Below, piece after piece: positions 55,653-64,000 of a DNA stretch of 64,000 nt. Positions within the stretch are counted from its first letter, which is position 1; the number at the start of each line of letters is the position of its first letter. Position numbers and translations under genes: made by a program. The DNA is from Nocardia miyunensis NBRC 108239 (GTDB lineage: Bacteria > Actinomycetota > Actinomycetes > Mycobacteriales > Mycobacteriaceae), in assembly GCF_001613065.1 (NCBI RefSeq), contig NZ_BDBQ01000043.1:1-64000 (forward strand), read 5' to 3'. Below the pieces are notes generated by a model that was not told the DNA's origin, made no database searches, and worked only from the letters and a program-made list of their open reading frames with translations.

Positions 55653-55798
55653 CTCACCTCACTGATACTGGCGCTGTGTGTTGGGAATGCGCTAGGGGTA
55701 CGAAACGCTGACGGCCGCGCGAAGCGACCCCCATACGTATGTCGACCCTAGCAAGACAGGCGTTACCCTCGGGGCGTTACCTCCGGGGGCACACCGCA

Positions 55799-56632
55799 TC
55801 AGCCGCCGAAGAATTCCAGCAGCACCTTGTTCACCGCGTCGGGACGTTCCAGATAACCGTAGTGCCCGGCGTCGGGAATCTCCTGGTACCGCGCGGCGGG
55901 GATGACCTGAGCGACCTCACGGGCCAGATACGGCGGGATCATCCGGTCGTCGGCGAATCCGACCGCGAGGCACGGCACCTTGATGCCGCGGTACGCCTGC
56001 AACCGGTCGAAATCGTGATCCATCGCGCGCTGCGCCCGGATCCCGGGGGTGACCGGCCCGCCGGTGAACTCGAACAGATCGAGCCAGTCCCGCGCCGCGT
56101 TGACGTCGGCGAGGGTCGCGGGTGAAAGATTCATCACAGCGGTCAGCGCGGCCTCGTACTTCGGCGGCAGCTTCACCCCTTCGGCGTCGAGTTCGTGCTC
56201 ACCCAGCGACAACGTCTTCTGGAACTGGTCCAGCCGCCCGTGCCCGGCCAGGAAGACCGCCTTGCGAACAAGGTCGGGCCGGGTCAGTGCGAGTTCCTGC
56301 GATACCCGCGCGCCCATCGACGTCCCGGCCAGCAGCACCGGGCCCTCGTCCAGGAATTCGATCAGCGCGGCGGTGTCGCTCACCAGATCGTCGATGGTCA
56401 TTCCGCTCGCGGCCTCATAGGAGGGAGCGATGCCGCGGTTGTCGAAGGTGCACACCCGATATCCGGCCGAGACCAGCGCGGGAACCTGATGCAGTTCCCA
56501 CACCCGGCCCGGACTACCGGTCCCCATCACCAGCACGACCAGCGGGGCGGCGCCCTTGATATCGCTGCCCTTGGCCTTGTCCCCCTTCACCTGATAGTTC
56601 AGTGCGATTCCGTTCACCGTGGCCAACGGCAT
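55799..56632 (-). CDS. Alpha/beta hydrolase upstream of mbtH
   Basis: A 277-residue hydrolase with the order LVVLVMGTGSPGRVWELHQV (oxyanion region), VLLAGTSMGARVSQELAL (Ser nucleophile), LAVGFADDRMIPPYLAREV (Asp) and IPDAGHYGYLERPDAVNKV (His), so the triad is complete. It precedes mbtH by 146 bp on the same strand. A link to peptide or siderophore processing is possible from that neighbour but unproven. Confidence 0.85.
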   Translation of the reverse strand: MPLATVNGIALNYQVKGDKAKGSDIKGAAPLVVLVMGTGSPGRVWELHQVPALVSAGYRVCTFDNRGIAPSYEAASGMTIDDLVSDTAALIEFLDEGPVLLAGTSMGARVSQELALTRPDLVRKAVFLAGHGRLDQFQKTLSLGEHELDAEGVKLPPKYEAALTAVMNLSPATLADVNAARDWLDLFEFTGGPVTPGIRAQRAMDHDFDRLQAYRGIKVPCLAVGFADDRMIPPYLAREVAQVIPAARYQEIPDAGHYGYLERPDAVNKVLLEFFGG

Positions 56633-56830
56633 GATGTTCCAAACCCTTTCTGCCTACACTGCGTACTGTCTCCCCAAAGGTATAGCCATCCTGAACCTCC
56701 CTGTTTCAGGCATGCTGCCGATATCACGTCAATACCCAGCACAGGCCGACCGAACCGCCCCTATTTCCCACGACCTATACCATTGACTTCTCGCAACCGT
56801 GAGAACTCAACCCATAGTCGAGAGGACACG

Positions 56831-57001
56831 ATGATGGCCGCGAAGGGCGCCAACGACATCGCGGACGACGATCTGGAGCCGCTCGCCGACGAGACTGCTC
56901 GACAGGCCCAACGAGTCGTCGCCGCTTACGCTGAAGATGCGGACGAATGCCGGATGCTGTTGTCCATGCTCGGCATCGGTCCCGGCGGCCGGGGCGAATA
57001 A
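56831..57001 (+). CDS. Small acidic protein upstream of otsA
   Basis: A 56-residue acidic protein, MMAAKGANDIADDDLEPLAD followed by ETARQAQRVVAAYAED and ending SMLGIGPGGRGE, probably helical in its middle. GAGAGGACACG before the ATG is a good ribosome site. It precedes otsA by 71 bp and may be its operon partner. No family recognised. Confidence 0.6.
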   Translation: MMAAKGANDIADDDLEPLADETARQAQRVVAAYAEDADECRMLLSMLGIGPGGRGE

Positions 57002-57072
57002 CCACCCCCGACCCGCGACTACTACAACTCCACAGGGCTCTCCCGGCCCGCGGCAAACCGGAGGTTCCAGTA

Positions 57073-58614
57073 ATGGACCAGATGAGCGCAAACCCGTCGG
57101 ATCAGCGAAGATCGGACGCGGGGGCCCACTCGCCCGCGACAGCTCGACACGGCGCGGGTTCCGGATTCGTCGTGGTCGCCAACCGCCTGCCGGTGGATCT
57201 GCAGCAGCTGCCCGACGGCACCACTCGGTGGAAGCGCAGCCCCGGCGGCCTGGTCACCGCGCTGGAACCGGTACTGCGCAACAATAATGGAGCCTGGGTC
57301 GGCTGGGCCGGAGTCCCCGATGTGGACCTGGACCCGATCGTCGAGGACGGGCTCGAACTGCATCCGGTGCCGCTCACCGCGACCGAGGTCGCGGACTACT
57401 ACGAGGGATTCTCCAACGGCACCCTGTGGCCGCTGTATCACGACGTGATCGTGCGGCCGGAATACCGGCGGCACTGGTGGAGCGCGTACGTCGAGGTGAA
57501 CCGGCGTTTCGCGGAGTACACCGCGAAGGTGGCCGCCGAGGGCGCGACGGTCTGGGTGCAGGACTACCAATTGCAGCTGGTGCCCAAGATGCTCCGCATG
57601 CTGCGCCCGGACGTGACGATCGGTTTCTTCCTGCACATCCCGTTCCCGCCGGTGGAACTGTTCATGCAGATGCCGTGGCGGACCGAGATCGTCGAGGGTC
57701 TGCTGGGCGCGGACCTGATCGGCTTCCACTTACCCGGCGGCGCTCAGAACTTCCTGTACCTGGCCAAACGCCTTGCCGGACAACCGACTTCCCGCGGCAC
57801 CGTCGGCGTGCGCTCGAAACTCGGTGTGGTGCAGGTGGGTTTCCGCACGGTACGGGTGGGCGCCTTCCCGATCTCGATCGCCTCGGCCGAACTCGACGAA
57901 CAGTCCCGGCGGCGTTCGGTGCGCGATCGGGCCGCGCAGATCCGCTCCGAGCTGGGTAATCCGAAATACATTCTGCTGGGCGTGGATCGGCTCGATTACA
58001 CCAAGGGCATCGATATCCGCCTGGCCGCGCTCGAGGAGTTGCTGCGCGAAGGCCGGATCGATCCGACCGAGACGGCCATGGTGCAGCTGGCCACGCCCAG
58101 CCGGGAGCGGGTGCAGAGCTACATCCAGATGCGCGGCGACATCGAACGCCAGGTCGGCCGCATCAACGGCGAATTCGCGCGGGTGGGTTATCCGGTCGTG
58201 CACTATCTGCACCGGCCGATTCCGCGCGAGGAACTGCTCGCCTTCTTCGTCGCCGCCGACGCGATGCTGGTCACGCCGCTGCGGGACGGGATGAATCTGG
58301 TCGCCAAGGAGTACGTCGCCAGTCACGGCGGCCTCAACGGCGCGCTGGTGCTGAGCGAATTCACCGGCGCCGCAGCCGAACTGCGCCAGGCATACCTGTG
58401 CAACCCGCACGACCTGGACAGCGTCGAGGACGCCATCATGGCCGCGCTCACCGACAATCCCGACACCCGTCGGCGCCGCATGCGCGCGCTGCGCCGCCAG
58501 GTCCTCGCGCACGACGTGGACCGTTGGGCCAGAGCGTTTCTCGACGCGCTGGCCCAGGGTCAGGTGGCGGGCAGCGCGCTGCTGTCCGACGCCGACCTGG
58601 ATCCCGGCCGCTGA
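57073..58614 (+). CDS. otsA: Trehalose-6-phosphate synthase
   Basis: GT20 glycosyltransferase joining a nucleotide-activated glucose and glucose-6-phosphate to trehalose-6-phosphate, needed for trehalose and hence mycolate carriers. It has 513 residues, starting at ATG 57073 with GGAGG ten bases upstream. Key stretches are VVVANRLPVDLQ, WKRSPGGLVTALEPVL, VWVQDYQLQLVPKMLR, LLGVDRLDYTKGIDIRL and VTPLRDGMNLVAKEYVAS. No otsB phosphatase gene is adjacent. It is convergent to the mce operon with 19 bp between the stops. Confidence 0.96.
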   Translation: MDQMSANPSDQRRSDAGAHSPATARHGAGSGFVVVANRLPVDLQQLPDGTTRWKRSPGGLVTALEPVLRNNNGAWVGWAGVPDVDLDPIVEDGLELHPVPLTATEVADYYEGFSNGTLWPLYHDVIVRPEYRRHWWSAYVEVNRRFAEYTAKVAAEGATVWVQDYQLQLVPKMLRMLRPDVTIGFFLHIPFPPVELFMQMPWRTEIVEGLLGADLIGFHLPGGAQNFLYLAKRLAGQPTSRGTVGVRSKLGVVQVGFRTVRVGAFPISIASAELDEQSRRRSVRDRAAQIRSELGNPKYILLGVDRLDYTKGIDIRLAALEELLREGRIDPTETAMVQLATPSRERVQSYIQMRGDIERQVGRINGEFARVGYPVVHYLHRPIPREELLAFFVAADAMLVTPLRDGMNLVAKEYVASHGGLNGALVLSEFTGAAAELRQAYLCNPHDLDSVEDAIMAALTDNPDTRRRRMRALRRQVLAHDVDRWARAFLDALAQGQVAGSALLSDADLDPGR

Positions 58615-58633
58615 CAACGCTTTTCGCGGGAAC

Positions 58634-59122
58634 TCAGATCGGGGTGACACCGGATACGAGCCAGTGGCCGTCGTCCTTGTCGAGGGTCACCCGCACCCGG
58701 CTGGGGGTGACCATGCCCTGCGGCGAATCCTTGCTCGTGGTCACCTGATTCAGGTACAGCAGCACCGTCGCGTGCGAACGGTCGGCGGAGACGATTCCGG
58801 CGGCCGTGGTGTTCGCATGCACGGTGAGCTGCTTTTCCTTGGCGCCCTTGGCGATCACGCCGTCGACCAGTTTGAGGTAGTCCGAGCGGAAGCCCGGAGT
58901 CAGGCTGGGCCCGACCTTGGGCAGTTCGGTGTCGACGGTGTGGAAGTCGTAGCTGAACATGGCCTGGACCGTGTTGCGGGCGGTCTGGACGGACTGGGCG
59001 CGAGCCTGCTCCGCCTGATTGTCGGACCAGTACTTGAAGCCCGTGAACCCGCCCAGCACACCGGCCGCCACGAAAAGGACTGCCGCACAGACGATCAGAA
59101 TGGCGCGGAGATTGTTTTTCAT
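58634..59122 (-). CDS. Mce-associated membrane protein (second)
   Basis: A 162-residue Mas/Mam protein: one N-terminal helix (RAILIVCAAVLFVAAGVLGG) then an extracytoplasmic domain with the family pattern TARNTVQAMFSYDFHTVDTE. These proteins stabilise Mce lipid-transport complexes. The ATG overlaps the stop of the upstream gene (ATGA). It is the last gene of the operon. Confidence 0.88.
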   Translation of the reverse strand: MKNNLRAILIVCAAVLFVAAGVLGGFTGFKYWSDNQAEQARAQSVQTARNTVQAMFSYDFHTVDTELPKVGPSLTPGFRSDYLKLVDGVIAKGAKEKQLTVHANTTAAGIVSADRSHATVLLYLNQVTTSKDSPQGMVTPSRVRVTLDKDDGHWLVSGVTPI

Positions 59123-59943
59123 GCCACGAACTCCACTTGCGAGCCGGTCAGATGTCCCGAGTCGTCCCGGGTGACGGTGACCCGGAACCGGTAATACCGC
59201 TGCTGCGGGTCGGGCGAGCCCGCATTGGTCAGGGTCTGCGCGGCGGCGACGAGAACCCGGGCGGTGTGATCGTCCTCGCTCTCCAGGGCCGTTTCGATGA
59301 TCTGACCACTGGCCTTCACCTTGGCCTGCTGTACGACCTGGGCGTAAGCATCCTTGCGTTCGGAGTACTCCTGTTTGAGCTGGCCCGACGCGACCGACAG
59401 CACCCGATCGATATCCTTCGGCGCGGTGTCGCCGGAGATATTGGTCAGGTTGAGCACGACCTGCTTGGCGGTCTGGATGTAGTCGGCGCGCTGCCGCGCG
59501 AGCGCGTCCACATGCTGTTCGTGGTAGATCAGGAATCCACCCGAGCCGATCAGGACCAGCGCCGACACCGCCGCGACGGCCGCCGCGATCCAGCCGAGCC
59601 AGCCCAGCTTGCCGGGTACGCGTTCGGACTGTTCCTCGGCGGCCGAATCCGCGATCTCGGCAGAGTCCTCGGGTGCGGCGTCGACGGGCACGGGTTCGGC
59701 GAGTTCGACCGTGGAGTCCGCGGAGACGCTGGACTCGGCTACGGGCGCATCCACAGGCACGGCCGCGGACGCATTCTCCGCAGCCGTCGGCCCGGCGTCG
59801 CCGCGCTGCGCGGCACGCTCCACGGCCGGCGCTGTCGTCCGCTCGACGACCTCGGTGGTTCCCTCGGTCGGCGGACCGGACTGCCGCATCGCGCGCCGCC
59901 GCGGCCTCCTGCCTCCCGCCCCCGGTTCGTTCAGCTCGGTCAC
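59119..59943 (-). CDS. Mce-associated membrane protein (first)
   Basis: A 274-residue protein with a long acidic, low-complexity cytosolic leader (about 115 residues, rich in Glu/Ala/Val), one helix (WIAAAVAAVSALVLIGSGGF) and a Mas-type outer domain (QTAKQVVLNLTNISGDTAPK). The ATG overlaps the mceF stop (ATGA), tying it to the operon. The leader is longer than usual for the family. Confidence 0.85.
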   Translation of the reverse strand: MTELNEPGAGGRRPRRRAMRQSGPPTEGTTEVVERTTAPAVERAAQRGDAGPTAAENASAAVPVDAPVAESSVSADSTVELAEPVPVDAAPEDSAEIADSAAEEQSERVPGKLGWLGWIAAAVAAVSALVLIGSGGFLIYHEQHVDALARQRADYIQTAKQVVLNLTNISGDTAPKDIDRVLSVASGQLKQEYSERKDAYAQVVQQAKVKASGQIIETALESEDDHTARVLVAAAQTLTNAGSPDPQQRYYRFRVTVTRDDSGHLTGSQVEFVA

Positions 59944-61361
59944 TTCTGCTGCTCCTCGTACATCGCCTGCAAACTCGAAGGTACCGTGCCCGAACCGTTG
60001 GAACCGATGTCGCCCTCTCGGTAGGTGCGACCGTCGGACCCGATGAAAGTGCCGGTTCCCGGGTCGTACTGGCGGTTCTCGAAGGACGCCGGATGGTTGG
60101 TGGCCGCGGGCGCCGGAGAAGTCATCGCGGCAGGTCCCGGCGTCGGATTCCCGAACGGCGGATTGTTGCCGGACGGTACGTAGCCGCGCGGATCGTCACA
60201 CAGCTCGACCGTGGGCGCCCGCTTGCCCGGGTGATCCTCGCACGGGAAGTTGCGGATACCGCGCACCGCGACGTTGGAGTCCTGGGCAACCTTGCAGTAA
60301 AGGTTGGGCGGTGTGTCGGGAACGCTCAGATCGCCCGCGGAACGCCGCTGGCTCGCCGGCAGGAAGCCGGTCAGGCACCCGGGCGGATCGTTGACCCCGA
60401 GCGCGAAGTCCACCTGGACGCCGTACTTGCTCGGATTCAAGCCGTCCTTCGCGGCGGTCATCAACGCCGCCATCAGTGGCGGGAAGACGACCAGAACCTG
60501 TTGCAGCCCAGCGTGATAGGTGACACCGACCTGCCCGATGCTGACCAGATTCGACAGCAGCAACGGCAGTGTCGGTTGCAGATCCTGGAAGGTCGAGGAG
60601 ATCTTCTGGGCCGACGACGGGGTCCGTTCGATCAGCTTGCGCAACGACGGATCGTGTTGGCGCAGTTGGTCGGTGACAGTGGCCAGGTTCCGGGTCCACG
60701 CCCGGACCGCGGCGTCCGACCGGTTCTGCGTGTCCAGCAGCGGCCCGATCTTGTTCAGCAGATCCTTGGTCTGCTCGGTATTCGCGTTCGCGTCCTGCAC
60801 CAGCAGGGAGGCGGAGTCGATGAGCTTGCCCAGATCCGGTCCGGCGCCGTCGAACGCGGTGAACGCGTCGTCGAGCAGCTCCCGCAATTTGGTGTCGGAA
60901 ATGCTCGCCAGGAGGCGGTCCGCCTGATCGAGCATAGCGCCCACATCCTGCGGCAACGTGGTGCGCTGCACCGGAATGACCGTTCCGTCGGAGAGGTAAC
61001 CGCTGCCCGGCGACGCTGGTGGCACCAGGTCCACATACTGTTCGCCGATCGCGGACACGCTTCTGATATTCGCGTTCACGTCGGCGGGCACCTTGGCGCT
61101 GCTGTTGATCGACAACTTCGCGTGCACGCCGTCGGGGGTGAGCTGAACCTGTTCGACCTTGCCGATATTCGTGCCCCGATAGGCGACGTTCGCGGTCGGG
61201 TACAGCCCGCCGGTCGCGGTCAGATCGACCGTCACGGTGTACCGCCCGATACCGAACATCGCCGGCAGGTGCACGTACGCCGCGGACATCACGACCAGGC
61301 CGACCACGGTGAGCACCGCGAAGATGATCAGCTGGTTCCGGACGAATCTGGTGAGTTTCAT
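59940..61361 (-). CDS. mceF: Mce-family protein, MceF position
   Basis: A 473-residue Mce subunit: one N-terminal helix (NQLIIFAVLTVVGLVVMSAA), the MCE/MlaD domain (YTVTVDLTATGGLYPTANVA, YRGTNIGKVEQVQLTPDG), a long helical needle region and a Pro-rich C-terminus. Mce complexes carry lipids such as sterols or fatty acids across the envelope with YrbE permeases. It is placed last of the Mce subunits, after the lipoprotein, with 4-base overlaps on both sides. Which mce paralogue it is cannot be told. Confidence 0.9.
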   Translation of the reverse strand: MKLTRFVRNQLIIFAVLTVVGLVVMSAAYVHLPAMFGIGRYTVTVDLTATGGLYPTANVAYRGTNIGKVEQVQLTPDGVHAKLSINSSAKVPADVNANIRSVSAIGEQYVDLVPPASPGSGYLSDGTVIPVQRTTLPQDVGAMLDQADRLLASISDTKLRELLDDAFTAFDGAGPDLGKLIDSASLLVQDANANTEQTKDLLNKIGPLLDTQNRSDAAVRAWTRNLATVTDQLRQHDPSLRKLIERTPSSAQKISSTFQDLQPTLPLLLSNLVSIGQVGVTYHAGLQQVLVVFPPLMAALMTAAKDGLNPSKYGVQVDFALGVNDPPGCLTGFLPASQRRSAGDLSVPDTPPNLYCKVAQDSNVAVRGIRNFPCEDHPGKRAPTVELCDDPRGYVPSGNNPPFGNPTPGPAAMTSPAPAATNHPASFENRQYDPGTGTFIGSDGRTYREGDIGSNGSGTVPSSLQAMYEEQQK

Positions 61362-62596
61362 CGAGCCGGCCCTCCCTTCGGCGGATTCGGAACCGTCAAA
61401 CCGGGAATGGCGGGGAGACCCGGAATCTGCGGCAGCCCCGGGATGATCGGCTGGGCGGGCGGTTTGTTCAGCGGACCGGTCACCGGATCGCCCTTTTCGC
61501 CCGCGGTCCCGGCGATCGTGCCCAGCGCGGCCTCCACACCGTATTTCGCCTGTACGCCACCGAAGTGGCCGCCGAGCGGGGTGCCGGTGAGGAAGTTCGA
61601 ATCCAGTCGTGAGGCGGTGAGGTCGTAGGTGACGAAGATGTTGAAGTAGTCGCCCTTGATCGCCTTGTCCAGCTGATTGGCCGGGAACGGGAACGTCAGC
61701 AACGCCTGCAGTGCCGTCGTCAGATTGTTGCCGGTGTCGGCGAGCCCCTTCAGCACCGGCCCGAGGTCGGCCAGCTCCGCCTTCAGGTTGCCGCCGCCCT
61801 GCGCGATGATCTGATCGACGACATCGCTCAGGTCACCGAGCGAGGTGATCGTCTGGGTGATCGTCTGACGACGATCGGCGAGCACCGTCAACGCCGGATG
61901 AATGTTCTGGATGGCGTTGGTGAGGTCGCCCTTCTGCTTGGCCAGCACGCCGCCGAAGCGATCGAGTCCGGACATCGCGGCGATGATGTCGCCGGTCTGC
62001 TTGTTCAGCGACGTGGTCAGCTGGTTCAGCTGCGGGATCAGGTCGCGAATGGCGCCCTCACGTCCCGAGAACGTCGCGTTCAACTCGTGGGTGATGGTCT
62101 GCAGCTGCGCGATTCCGCCGCCGTTGAGCACCACCGACAGCGAGGACAGCGTCTGCTCGGTGGTCGGGAAATCACCGGCACGGGCCAGCGGAATGAGATC
62201 GCCGTCGCGCAGCTGTCCCTGCGGCGGGGTATCGGTCGGCGGCGCGAGTTCCACGTGATTACTGCCCAGCAGGCTGGTCTGCCCGATCCGCGCGATCGCG
62301 TTGGCGGGCAGGTGCACGCCCTTGTCCAGGCTGACGGTGACCAGGGCATGCCAGTCCTGGACCTCGATTCCGCTCACGGTGCCGACGGTGACGTCGTTGA
62401 CCATCACCGGCGAATTACGGGTCAGGGTGGTGACATTCGGCATTTGAATGCGCACCTGCCAGGAGCCCGCGCCGTTTCCCGCGGCGCCGGGCATGGGCAG
62501 CGTGTTCAGGCCGTCCCACTCACATCCCGTGGCCCCGAGCAGGACCGCGAACCCGACGACGGCCGCGGCGATCCGCTTGCGTACCCGTGCGTTCAT
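61358..62596 (-). CDS. mceE: Mce-family lipoprotein, MceE position
   Basis: A 412-residue lipoprotein: signal IAAAVVGFAVLLGATGC with lipobox ATGC (Cys25), the MCE domain (TTLTRNSPVMVNDVTVGTVS, LLGSNHVELAPP), a helical domain, and a C-terminal Pro/Gly/Ile repeat (PIIPGLPQIPGLPAIPGL). The MceE slot is usually the lipoprotein (LprK type), which supports the ordering. The ATG overlaps the mceD stop. Confidence 0.9.
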   Translation of the reverse strand: MNARVRKRIAAAVVGFAVLLGATGCEWDGLNTLPMPGAAGNGAGSWQVRIQMPNVTTLTRNSPVMVNDVTVGTVSGIEVQDWHALVTVSLDKGVHLPANAIARIGQTSLLGSNHVELAPPTDTPPQGQLRDGDLIPLARAGDFPTTEQTLSSLSVVLNGGGIAQLQTITHELNATFSGREGAIRDLIPQLNQLTTSLNKQTGDIIAAMSGLDRFGGVLAKQKGDLTNAIQNIHPALTVLADRRQTITQTITSLGDLSDVVDQIIAQGGGNLKAELADLGPVLKGLADTGNNLTTALQALLTFPFPANQLDKAIKGDYFNIFVTYDLTASRLDSNFLTGTPLGGHFGGVQAKYGVEAALGTIAGTAGEKGDPVTGPLNKPPAQPIIPGLPQIPGLPAIPGLTVPNPPKGGPAR

Positions 62597-63849
62597 CGCC
62601 CGCCTCCCGGAAGTGCCAGGCCCGAAACACCTTTCGGCACGCTGACGGGTATGCCCTCGCGGGCCGCCTGCTGCGCGAGTTCGGGCGTGCTGAATCGCAG
62701 CTGGCTCGGGAAGGCCGTCTGGGTGGACGCCGGATTCACCAGTAGCGGTGGGTAATTCATCAGCAGGGAATTGACGACCGGCGCCAGATATTGGCGGCAC
62801 AGCTGCCCCGACTTCTCGGATTCGTCGGCCCCGATGCCCTCGACCGAACCACACAGGAATTCGATCGGATTGGCGAAGTTGGAATAGGTGATCGCACCCG
62901 CCAGCGAACCCTGCGCGGGCTTGTAGATCTGATAGAAGTTCACCAGGCCGTTCGGTGCGGCGTGCAGCAGGTTCGCCAGTTGGCCGCGTTTGTCGGCGAC
63001 GGTCTTGGTGACGTCGCTGAGGCGCTGCACGCCCTCGGTCAGAGCCCCGCCGCGTTCGTCCAGGAACCGTTTCACGTCGTCGATCGCGGAGGACAGATTG
63101 TCCAGTCCCGCACCGAGATCCGTGGACACTCCGGCCAGCACCGAGGAGACCGAGGCCAGCCGCCCGCCGAACTGGACGATCTGCTCGTTGCTCTTGGACA
63201 GGACATCGACGAGCTGTTGCAGATTCCGGATCGTGCCGAACAGGTCGGTCCGGCTGTCGGACAGGGTGTTGAACGTGCTGGACAGCTCCTTCAATGTGTC
63301 CCGCAGCGACTGGGCATTGCCGTTGCCGAGGTTGGCCGAGGCGGTGTCGACAAAGCGGCCGAACGAGCCCTTCGGATCGTTGCCCTCCGGTCCCAGCGCC
63401 TTGGACAGCCTGGTCAGCTGGGTCTTGATGTCGTCCCATTCCACCGGAACGGCGGTGCGCTGGATCGGGATCACCGCGTTGTCGTGCATCTTCGGACCGC
63501 CGTCGTAGGCGGGGGCCAGCTGCACGAACCGCGCGGACACCAGCGAGGGAGAGATGATCACCGCGCGCGCGTCGGCCGGGATGTCGACGCCGCGATCGAC
63601 CGTCATGGTGACCTTCACGTTGTCCTTGCCCGGCTCGATCGAATTGATCCTGCCGACCTTGACCCCGAGTATCTCGACGTTGTCACCGGCGTAGATGGCG
63701 TTGGTGGACGGGAAGTACGCGGTGATGTGGGTCTTGCCGATATTGGTCACCGCGGAGTAGACGATCCACCCGGCCAGGGCCACGACCAGCGCCGCGGCGA
63801 CGTAACGCACCCAGCGTGGCACCCGGGACATCTTGCGCAATAGGTTCAT
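62593..63849 (-). CDS. mceD: Mce-family protein, MceD position
   Basis: A 418-residue Mce subunit starting at ATG 63849 (MNLLRKMSRVPRWVRYVAAA), which overlaps the mceC stop; a longer frame would run into mceC. It has an N-terminal helix, the MCE domain (ITAYFPSTNAIYAGDNVEIL, GVKVGRINSIEPGKDNV) and a long helical region. GGAGC stands eight bases before the ATG. Confidence 0.9.
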   Translation of the reverse strand: MNLLRKMSRVPRWVRYVAAALVVALAGWIVYSAVTNIGKTHITAYFPSTNAIYAGDNVEILGVKVGRINSIEPGKDNVKVTMTVDRGVDIPADARAVIISPSLVSARFVQLAPAYDGGPKMHDNAVIPIQRTAVPVEWDDIKTQLTRLSKALGPEGNDPKGSFGRFVDTASANLGNGNAQSLRDTLKELSSTFNTLSDSRTDLFGTIRNLQQLVDVLSKSNEQIVQFGGRLASVSSVLAGVSTDLGAGLDNLSSAIDDVKRFLDERGGALTEGVQRLSDVTKTVADKRGQLANLLHAAPNGLVNFYQIYKPAQGSLAGAITYSNFANPIEFLCGSVEGIGADESEKSGQLCRQYLAPVVNSLLMNYPPLLVNPASTQTAFPSQLRFSTPELAQQAAREGIPVSVPKGVSGLALPGGGR

Positions 63850-64000
63850 CGCGGGGGCTCCTGTGGTGTCGCCGGGTTGATCGAGACGCCGCCGCTCAGG
63901 TATTCCTGCAACGTCTGCGGCAGGTGCTGCGGCCACGCCAGGGAGTCGGCCAGCACCCGCAGCGGCTTGCTGTCGATATTGGCCAGCATCGACTGGAAGT
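63846..64000 (-). CDS. mceC: C-terminal end of an Mce-family protein, MceC position (cut by window edge)
   Basis: The last 51 residues of a frame that ends in a TGA overlapping the mceD ATG. It reads FQSMLANIDSKPLRVLADSL then AWPQHLPQTLQEYLSGGVSI and a Pro-rich end. The text is too short to prove the family by itself; the assignment rests on operon order (C before D, E, F) and the 4-base overlap. Confidence 0.75.
   Translation of the reverse strand, partial: FQSMLANIDSKPLRVLADSLAWPQHLPQTLQEYLSGGVSINPATPQEPPR

Overview
This window comes from a high-GC, mycolic-acid-bearing actinobacterium, most probably Nocardia or a close relative. The evidence is an antigen-85-type mycolyltransferase, an mce operon with Mce-associated proteins, a PhoP that closely resembles mycobacterial PhoP, a DUF3073 protein, an MbtH protein, and many genes that look leaderless (an AT-richer hexamer 6-8 bases before an ATG or GTG start). 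Reading leftwards from phoPR to pabC, the gene order (phoP, phoR, HIT, purD, purB, S9 oligopeptidase, purS/purQ, M18 aminopeptidase, purL, sterol-carrier protein, purF, purM, DUF3073, ygfZ, class-IV aminotransferase) follows what I recall of the Mycobacterium tuberculosis Rv0757-Rv0812 segment, with insertions between the anchors.

Layout: 1-5.4 kb, cydABDC (cytochrome bd oxidase and its ABC exporter, minus strand), with an 18-bp dyad in front of cydA. 5.4-10.2 kb, pabC, ygfZ, a MOSC protein, an asparaginase-type protein and DUF3073. 10.6-13.5 kb, purM and a hydrolase/TetR pair. 13.8-19.4 kb, a four-gene peptide ABC importer. 19.5-31 kb, purF, membrane proteins, a CPBP protease, a membrane alpha/beta hydrolase, purL and a GT87 mannosyltransferase. 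30.7-40.2 kb, M18 aminopeptidase, MarR with an AmiC-like binding protein, purSQ, MBL-fold and M20 hydrolases, glutamate decarboxylase, a DUF2334 protein and two paralogous small secreted proteins. 40.2-54.3 kb, S9 peptidase, DUF397, mycolyltransferase, two HIT proteins, purB, TetR, aminotransferase, M23 peptidase, purD and phoPR. 54.8-58.6 kb, a broken methyltransferase, tRNA-Thr, mbtH, a hydrolase and otsA. 58.6-64 kb, the distal half of an mce operon (mceC-F and two associated proteins).

Seven purine-synthesis proteins (PurF, D, L, Q, S, M, B) are scattered among unrelated genes; PurL is the short form that works with PurS and PurQ. No purC was found. Envelope functions are also well represented (mycolyltransferase, Mce, GT87, M23, OtsA, PhoPR).

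The most unusual signals are non-coding or at gene borders. (1) Two loci (5.5 and 39.7 kb) carry a 29-nt conserved head followed by a large bulged hairpin of the same architecture whose stem changes are compensated, so it may be an undescribed structured repeat. (2) A perfect 80-bp triplication between the MOSC and asparaginase genes creates two 27-codon mini-ORFs, each joined to its neighbours by a 4-base GTGA stop/start overlap. (3) A degenerate tandem repeat of about 46 bp fills the purL/GT87 divergent region. (4) A second degenerate intergenic repeat (about 100 bp) lies near 26.3 kb, with possible relatives near 50 kb. No CRISPR array, insertion sequence, phage or integrase gene was seen.
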